A stretch of DNA of 64,000 nucleotides, taken from a virus. The first letter of the stretch is position 1; each line of letters opens with the position of its first letter. Shown in pieces: positions 58,447 to 64,000 of the stretch. The notes under the pieces were generated by a model, which was not told the origin of the DNA, did not search any database, and was given only the letters and a program-made list of their open reading frames with translations. The DNA is taken from positions 62,001 to 126,000 of IMG/VR virus record IMGVR_UViG_3300033997_000077; one strand, written 5' to 3'. Both the position numbers and the translations under genes were made by a program.

Positions 58447-61400
58447 TTTGCTCTCCTTGAACTGAGTACCGCTGTGAAATTACCAATGGTTCCGCTGCGC
58501 GCCTGCGTGCCGCTGCTGGTGCCGATTGCTTTGGCACTGCCTATCACGGCGAGGCGTTGCGGGTTTCGGTCGATGTGCTTGTTAGGGCTATTTACAAGAA
58601 ACGGTGCGTAGTCCGGACTGTTGAGTCCATACGTCGCCAACGCTGTTGCCCGCCACAAGTCATCCGTCAGCCCCACACCTTTGAGAACCTGATTGCGGCT
58701 ATCTTGGATAGTGACAAGTTGATACATGAAGTGTTCGACTGGCTTGTTGGCAAAGCACGCTGGGTAGTTCGTCAGATCCTGATCGTGCAGCAGCTCGATT
58801 ACAGACTTCACGTATTGCGAACGTGGGTACGAGAAGGTGCCGCCTTGCATCTGGTTCTTGACGTCCCACATGTCGCTGTACTTCAGCGAATACTTCTTGG
58901 CAATGTTTACGAGCCCAAGGGCCAGCGCATCTTGCAAGAGTTTCGTTGAGTTCCAACGGTCGGCCAGCAGTACCTTAACGTTGCGCGCCTTGATCATCGG
59001 CACAATGATGTGGTCAAAGATCAACGTGTAGTTGAGAGGTTCGCCGGGACTTGGCATGATCTCAACCAGCAGGTCAACGCTCGGTATCCCGTCAACCAGC
59101 GACATACACGATAGCGCGAAGCTGTTGTTGGTTTCCCCCGCATCCATTGCCAGCACAGATGGGCGGTCGACTTGCTTGATCTTGGTGATCTTGCCGTAGG
59201 CCGTCCGCTCAACCGAGATCCCGTTACTGCGTCGGTCAGTCGATTGGTTATACACGACTTCGTTACGGCCAACTTCACGCATACACTCGTCAACTGTGCC
59301 CGGCGAAATGAATGGGTTCGCTGACACTGGCGGTTGTGCGCCGTAGTCTCGGGCCGCTGCTATCGGGTTCTTCCGGAATTCTTCGTCCAGCATCTCCCGC
59401 GTAACGTTCGGGTTCATCTTCCAAGTTGGCGCGTGGATGCCCAGTATCTTGTTACTGGTCTCCGCTTGCCGGACAATCTCACAGATCTTGTCTCGGAAGT
59501 CGGACGGACTACTGACGTTGAACCCATACGCCGTGTAACACATGTCGTTGCCGCTTGCGACAAGTCGGCCCTCCGCCGAACGCACGGTAAGGCAGGAACG
59601 TTCCAACGCAATCGAGACTTCGGCAGCGCCTGTCTTGATCTTGTTCTTGGAAGCATCGTTGTCGAACCAACCGATTTCATCTATCGCGTAGAAGATACGA
59701 GTTCGACCACGAAGGGTACGTTTGTCAGGGCCAGCGGGGAACACAATGAGGTTGCGATGGCGATACAGAACGAACGTGTCCCGAATCTTCATCACCTCAA
59801 CGCCGTACAGTGACTCGTAGCGTTTGATCAGCGCATGGTAACGCTGGAACCACGGGCTCGCCACGATGTAGCCGAAGTACGGCTCCCACAATGTGTCCTT
59901 TGCCTGAGCCTGAGTCAGGGCCACGAACGTGCCTTGCAGGATCTGGTTATCACCGATGCCATACACGCGCGTCGGCTTCTGCATCTTGAGCACACGGTGG
60001 GTCATGTAGGTCGACAGCATTGCAACCACAACGGACTTGCCGCTGTTCTCGCAAATGATGTTGTCGATCATGTAGCGTTGGCCGCTCGGCACTTCGAACG
60101 TCCACGTGTCTTCCGGTTCGATGTCGGCTACCGCAGCATTGAACACCGCGTAGTCGCCATCGACCAGCCGCTTGAGGTAGTACAGCGGGCTATCGATCCC
60201 GATGTTTTCGAGTGCAGACGCAAGAGACCCACGATCCCAGCGCTCGGCTGAAAAAGTGGGTTCTATGCGCAGCACGGTTTCGCGCAGCTCACTGAAGTCG
60301 TTGTAGGCTATGGCGTCGAGCCAGAGGCTGTGGCCGTCCCGCATGATGGGCCAGCCGCACGCAATACCCAGCGACTGAACCTCTCGCGCCAGTTCCTCAG
60401 TGTCGGCCATCACGGACAGAGCGATCTCGTCGTCGGGGAACAGGGTTGCGAAGAAGGTGTGCAGCAAGGGAGCCGCGTTGGACAGCAGGTAATCCGGCAA
60501 CTGCACCATCTTGTTGTCGCGGTAGCAGCCAGCAGTCAGCGACCGGAACACGGTGTCGATAGTGGTGCCGCCTTCAACGTAAGGAACGTTGTTGTGCACC
60601 AGCATCGTGCCCATCACCGCGTGCGCCATCGTCCGCATCAGCTCGTAGTTGCGGATTGCCTTGTGGCTGTAGTTCTCGGCCAACAGTCCTTGGCGCACCA
60701 TGCCTTCAGCGTACTCGCGGATCGGGAATGGTTCACCAGTGTGATAGTTGGTGGCGACAATGACAGGGGACTTGGCTGCATCTCGGAGCGGGCGATAGCT
60801 CTTGGCCCAGCCTTCGATGCCGTGGGTAGCGGTGCCTTTGATTTCGGTGCCGTTGGCAAGCGTCGCACACACCAGCTGTTCGCCAGCTTCGATGCGTACA
60901 ATCTTGTTGATCTTGAGGGGAGTGGTGTCACAGAGCGAGGCGGTAAGGCCAGCGATTTCGGTCTCACCGTATTCAGCGTCGGGCAGCAGGTCACGCACTC
61001 GGCGCATGCCCACACCAGTAGCCAGCAGCTGGTCACCAGTAACGCAACGTTGTCCGGCGTTCACACCAAGTTCGTTGTAGAACTTGAGCTTGCCTGTGCG
61101 GAAGAACTCAGCGCGGCGGCCCTTGCATTTGGGGCACACGCCATGTTCGAGCAGAGTAACCTTCGCCAGCATTCCGGCTAAGCCTTCCTGCGGTTCGTGG
61201 TTCTCGATTTTCATCCACTCGGTGTCACTGCATATCGGGCAGTATTCACCAAACAGACGCACACCGATCAGCACCTGTTCAAGGTACGGTTCGGCGTTGA
61301 GGAATTCGGAGCCCGTGCACCAACGGTAGAAGTTGGCAGCGTCAGGCATAGAAGAGTCGTCGAACTTCAAGTCACGGGGGACGCGCGTCTTCTGAGCTTG

Positions 61401-61604
61401 CTTGATGATCTGACGGATGTCGATGGACTTTGCAGTCCCTATCTCACTGGGGACGCCTGTGTCGCCGTCGCCAATGTCTACACCCATATCCGCATCGTCA
61501 GCGGCGTCAGTACCACCTAAGCCAATCAGGAAATCAGTCGCGGCTGAACGGCGCGCTACCAAGCGGCGGCGCGCGGTCAGATCCGGCTTCTTGGATCGTG
61601 TCAT
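58443..61604 (-). CDS. Terminase large subunit, interrupted by an intein
   Basis: 1053 residues in the ORF, of which 187-520 are an intein, leaving a 719-residue terminase. Residues 122-160 hold two CPxC pairs (YCPIC and VCPKC), a likely zinc ribbon. After splicing, AGQR joins SGKSVVVAML to restore the Walker A motif. Walker B is IFYAIDE at 637-643. The nuclease domain has AMDAGETNNSFA (Asp821) and LLADRWNS (Asp882). It packages and cuts DNA together with the portal. SD AAGGG. Confidence 0.9.
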   Translation of the reverse strand: MTRSKKPDLTARRRLVARRSAATDFLIGLGGTDAADDADMGVDIGDGDTGVPSEIGTAKSIDIRQIIKQAQKTRVPRDLKFDDSSMPDAANFYRWCTGSEFLNAEPYLEQVLIGVRLFGEYCPICSDTEWMKIENHEPQEGLAGMLAKVTLLEHGVCPKCKGRRAEFFRTGKLKFYNELGVNAGQRCVTGDQLLATGVGMRRVRDLLPDAEYGETEIAGLTASLCDTTPLKINKIVRIEAGEQLVCATLANGTEIKGTATHGIEGWAKSYRPLRDAAKSPVIVATNYHTGEPFPIREYAEGMVRQGLLAENYSHKAIRNYELMRTMAHAVMGTMLVHNNVPYVEGGTTIDTVFRSLTAGCYRDNKMVQLPDYLLSNAAPLLHTFFATLFPDDEIALSVMADTEELAREVQSLGIACGWPIMRDGHSLWLDAIAYNDFSELRETVLRIEPTFSAERWDRGSLASALENIGIDSPLYYLKRLVDGDYAVFNAAVADIEPEDTWTFEVPSGQRYMIDNIICENSGKSVVVAMLSTYMTHRVLKMQKPTRVYGIGDNQILQGTFVALTQAQAKDTLWEPYFGYIVASPWFQRYHALIKRYESLYGVEVMKIRDTFVLYRHRNLIVFPAGPDKRTLRGRTRIFYAIDEIGWFDNDASKNKIKTGAAEVSIALERSCLTVRSAEGRLVASGNDMCYTAYGFNVSSPSDFRDKICEIVRQAETSNKILGIHAPTWKMNPNVTREMLDEEFRKNPIAAARDYGAQPPVSANPFISPGTVDECMREVGRNEVVYNQSTDRRSNGISVERTAYGKITKIKQVDRPSVLAMDAGETNNSFALSCMSLVDGIPSVDLLVEIMPSPGEPLNYTLIFDHIIVPMIKARNVKVLLADRWNSTKLLQDALALGLVNIAKKYSLKYSDMWDVKNQMQGGTFSYPRSQYVKSVIELLHDQDLTNYPACFANKPVEHFMYQLVTIQDSRNQVLKGVGLTDDLWRATALATYGLNSPDYAPFLVNSPNKHIDRNPQRLAVIGSAKAIGTSSGTQARSGTIGNFTAVLSSRRAK
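60045..61046 (-). other. Intein within the terminase Walker A motif
   Basis: 334 residues from Cys1 (codon at 61044-61046) to the last Asn (60045-60047), with Ser as the +1 residue. Splicing blocks are visible: start CVTGDQLLATGVGMRRVRDL, block B NGTEIKGTATHGIEGW, end YMIDNIICEN. The middle resembles a LAGLIDADG homing endonuclease (LLHTFFATLFPDDE, then ELAREVQSLGIACGW), but the usual D-G of the first motif is replaced by DDE, so cutting activity may be lost. Confidence 0.85.
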
Positions 61605-61613
61605 GTATTACCC

Positions 61614-62315
61614 TTATGAGTGCTTGCCGATCACTGCCATTCGTGACGCGGGGTTTTCTGCGCCAGCTACTAGGTTCGCGTTCGCTTTCATAAGGGAAGC
61701 CACTAACTTTCTTTGTTTGGATACGCGCTTCTGCTTCAATGACTCGAAGCCGTCCTCGATAGCGCGTAGCATGGTTGCTCTCTTAACGGAGTCTGGTATG
61801 AATTTTGTTTTGGACAGTAGAAGTCCGAGGGTTTCCATGTCGAGCACAAGGGACGACATTTCTTCGACGTTGCGGTCTACAGATGCCTCTACACCAAACA
61901 CGTCAAGTAGGATAGCCTCGAACTCTGAGGCAGCACGGTCAGCAGCTAACACACTGTGCCCACCGTGCTCCATCAGCAAGGTTCTGAATTCGTTGGTAAG
62001 CCCTTCCATCCGCTGGCGTGCTTCCGCTTCCTCTGCTTCCGAATAGGACACAAAGTTTTCGGGCACGTCCACCGTGTCGCGCGTCACCATGATCGTTGAC
62101 CCAGCATCCTGCTCAAGCCACTCGGCATCTTCCGTAAGGTCGATTTCGTTTTGTGGTTTGCGCGAAGGGGAGTCCACAGGATCGTGTTTAGTGCGCGGCG
62201 GCTCACTGGCTTCTGCCACGTCGATACCGAGCGGCCAGAAGTCGAGCATGTACTCACTGTCAACGTGAAAGTCGTGACCCGAAGGCCACGACTCAGATAT
62301 GCGCTTCTTAAACAA
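61614..62315 (-). CDS. Unknown protein between helicase and terminase
   Basis: 233 residues; starts at a TTG, with GGAG about 11 bases upstream, and overlaps the helicase gene. Acidic N-terminal half (EIDLTEDAEWLEQDAG), then long helices. No family recognised. Position just upstream of the large terminase gene makes a small-terminase role possible, but there is no sequence support. Confidence 0.5.
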   Translation of the reverse strand: MFKKRISESWPSGHDFHVDSEYMLDFWPLGIDVAEASEPPRTKHDPVDSPSRKPQNEIDLTEDAEWLEQDAGSTIMVTRDTVDVPENFVSYSEAEEAEARQRMEGLTNEFRTLLMEHGGHSVLAADRAASEFEAILLDVFGVEASVDRNVEEMSSLVLDMETLGLLLSKTKFIPDSVKRATMLRAIEDGFESLKQKRVSKQRKLVASLMKANANLVAGAENPASRMAVIGKHS

Positions 62316-63792
62316 CTGAACTCAACTCCAATTCACCAAAGCCACGGGCCTTCGGCTTGTCTTTGGGTTTCCGGCTAAAGCGCTCACTGCGATCACCAGA
62401 CTTAACGGGGCGCTTTTTCTTGGGGGTAGGCGCATCGTCATCGTCATCGGCTTTCGCTTTCTCTCGCCGCATGTCGTCGCGGTTCGCATCGCCTCGGCTG
62501 GCTTGGGCCTTGGCCGCACGGGCACCCGCACTCATGGTCGCAAAGTCTTCGGCAACGAGGAACCCAAACAGTTCGCCGTCACGCGCTTTCTCAACTTCCA
62601 TTGGCAGTTCGTGGGTGGCTCGCACTTCCGCATCCACGTAGCTCCACGTGATCAGCACGTCCGCATGCTCGTTCATACCGCGCGAGTAACGGACTTTACC
62701 GCTCTCACTGTCGAGCTGAACAAGGATGATGTAGAGGCGCTGGTTCTGCGTGGCGTGAATCTTGGCTTTACGCACAGCCTCACTGAGGGTTGCCGCTTGG
62801 TTGTTGGTGTCGATGTCTTCGAGCAAGCCGATGTAGTCGATGATGGTAACTTGGTCGTTGTTGGCAGCCGTCATATACAGCACGTCGTCCATAGTCATCC
62901 CGCGCGGGGGCGAGGTGTACTTGAACGCACCGCCAGCTTTCTCCAAGTCCCGATCAATCTTCTCCATTGCGGCATAGATGCGGCGCTTCTCTGCACGGGT
63001 CAGGGTCGCGTTCTTGATCTTGTTGAACTCGACGCCGGACATTGCCGACATATAACGCTTGGTCTCTTGCTCTGCTGTCATCTCCAACGTGATCCGGCTA
63101 ACGGCAATCCCGTTGAGCATCGCCATGTCGTGACCAATGTTCATGGACACGGCAGACTTACCGCCCGAGGTTGTTGCCGCCAGCAGCACGACGCCAGTGG
63201 TAGGCAGACCGAAGTTGCGCTGATCGTATTCAGTCAATCCCGTCAGGTACAGCTTTTCTTTCGGGGCCTCCAACACCTGCTTCGCCAGCTTCAGACCAGA
63301 GCCGCGCTGCCCAGCACCAAAGCCATAGATCTTGGCTTCAGCGATTGCGTCGCGTCCTATGTTCTGCATGCCTTCGATTATGCGGGCGTGTAGGTCTTCC
63401 TCGTCAAAATCTTCACTCTCCTTTTCCTTCAGGCCATCATTGATCATCCGAGAGATTGCGAGCAGTGCGCGACGCTTGCTGTACTTGCCCAGAGCCCTAG
63501 CGAACTTGTCGTAGTGCTTCTTCAGTACGGGCTTAACATCGTCCTCGTCGCGCAGTAACTCGCGTGCCTCTTCGTTTAGTCGAGGGTCTTCGCACAGCGC
63601 TTCCCAGTCAGGCAACTCCCCATCTTCCCGCGCCAGTCGTTGCAATCGCACGAACGCGTTGCGCGTTGGGTCAACGCCGAAGTGTTTGGCATTGAGTCGC
63701 CCCAGCAGAGATAGTCGGTAGTGCTTGTCGACCTTGACGTCGGTTAAGCTGCGCAGCGCGCGCAGCTCAAGGTTTAGTGAGTGTAGCTCCAT
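62308..63792 (-). CDS. DnaB-type replicative helicase
   Basis: 494 residues. Walker A AATTSGGKSAV at 205-215, the H1a glutamate in ITLEM, Walker B VTIIDYIGLL at 315-324, and the H3 glutamine in ILVQLDSESG, all in the RecA-fold core expected for DnaB/gp41. The N-terminal third is helical. The last 70 residues are an acidic run followed by a Lys/Arg-rich tail, likely disordered. SD TAGGTGG. Confidence 0.88.
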   Translation of the reverse strand: MELHSLNLELRALRSLTDVKVDKHYRLSLLGRLNAKHFGVDPTRNAFVRLQRLAREDGELPDWEALCEDPRLNEEARELLRDEDDVKPVLKKHYDKFARALGKYSKRRALLAISRMINDGLKEKESEDFDEEDLHARIIEGMQNIGRDAIAEAKIYGFGAGQRGSGLKLAKQVLEAPKEKLYLTGLTEYDQRNFGLPTTGVVLLAATTSGGKSAVSMNIGHDMAMLNGIAVSRITLEMTAEQETKRYMSAMSGVEFNKIKNATLTRAEKRRIYAAMEKIDRDLEKAGGAFKYTSPPRGMTMDDVLYMTAANNDQVTIIDYIGLLEDIDTNNQAATLSEAVRKAKIHATQNQRLYIILVQLDSESGKVRYSRGMNEHADVLITWSYVDAEVRATHELPMEVEKARDGELFGFLVAEDFATMSAGARAAKAQASRGDANRDDMRREKAKADDDDDAPTPKKKRPVKSGDRSERFSRKPKDKPKARGFGELELSSVV

Positions 63793-63800
63793 CGATCCAC

Positions 63801-64000
63801 CTAAGCAGCGAGCGTTTGACGTACCCCATCAACGATCACGCTGTTGGCTTTCATCCAAGCATCTAGCTTGGGGCTTGCCTTCAGGCGCATCAGTTGGGTT
63901 TTGCTCGCGTTCCACACGGTCAGCGCATTGAACCCAGCTACGGATCGCAATGCGGCAATGGCGTCTTCACAGGCGTCAGGCGTAAACGCATGTTGCTTCT
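63801..64000 (-). CDS. Unknown protein, start outside the window
   Basis: An open minus-strand frame of 65 codons plus stop (tag at 63801-63803) enters from the right edge and reads KQHAFTPDACEDAIAALRSV onward, ending in a helical segment and VDGVRQTLAA. Nine bases separate it from the helicase start. No family can be assigned from this fragment. Confidence 0.6.
   Translation of the reverse strand, partial: KQHAFTPDACEDAIAALRSVAGFNALTVWNASKTQLMRLKASPKLDAWMKANSVIVDGVRQTLAA

Noticed and set aside
1-64000. tRNA genes
   Set aside because: I saw no cloverleaf-like sequence with a conserved GGTTCRA arm in the few intergenic gaps; a dedicated scan could still find one.

Overview
The window is a contiguous piece of a large tailed-phage genome, most likely a myovirus. 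It is densely packed with genes. Many start codons overlap the preceding stop (ATGA, TAATG), nearly every gene has a clear Shine-Dalgarno sequence, and I saw no rRNA, tRNA, CRISPR array or insertion sequence. Contractile-tail baseplate genes (hub, gp5-like spike, PAAR tip, gp25, gp6/J, gp7-like), a portal, a large terminase, a DnaB-type helicase and a set of thymidylate-synthesis enzymes point to a big virulent phage. A lipoprotein plus small membrane proteins resembling a holin/spanin set suggests a Gram-negative host. I cannot name the species from sequence alone.

Layout. Positions 1-9459 (+): the end of the baseplate hub gene, a gp5-like OB-fold/beta-helix spike, unknown proteins, then a possible counter-defence and DNA-modification stretch. 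That stretch holds a 2H phosphoesterase resembling Acb1 anti-CBASS enzymes, an MmcB-like PD-(D/E)XK protein and a DNA methyltransferase fused in frame to a second, apparently independent gene. Thymidylate kinase and a 641-residue unknown protein follow. Positions 9498-9989 (-): an M15 peptidase, probably the endolysin. Positions 10044-16916 (+): dCMP deaminase, thymidylate synthase, an orphan TacA/DUF1778-type antitoxin, several unknown proteins, dihydrofolate reductase and a possible RHG-type phosphatase relative. Strong two-way terminators lie at 9462-9493 and 16922-16957, where the strands converge.

Positions 16958-64000 (-), read from the right: a partial gene, the DnaB-like helicase, an unknown protein, the large terminase (with an intein inside its Walker A motif), a zinc-ribbon protein, the portal, a run of small unknown genes, a 5'-3' exonuclease, a possible macro-domain protein, then the baseplate block PAAR, gp25, gp6 and gp7. 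After these come a collar-type fibre protein, three collagen-like proteins, two giant beta-rich tail proteins, a fourth collagen-like protein, an embedded group of envelope-directed genes, a long tail fibre, about a dozen small paralogous adhesin-like proteins, and finally the lysis genes.

How the genes fit together. dCMP deaminase, thymidylate synthase, DHFR and thymidylate kinase form a dTTP-supply route. Helicase and flap nuclease serve replication, and terminase and portal serve packaging. The baseplate and fibre block builds the tail, and the holin/spanin genes with the M15 peptidase release progeny. The most unusual material is the terminase intein, the Acb1-like/MmcB-like/methyltransferase stretch with a recurrent N-terminal leader peptide, the orphan antitoxin, the shuffled adhesin array, the split Calx-beta domain in the 1344-residue tail protein, and the secreted substrate-binding-like protein with its membrane neighbours inside the fibre region.
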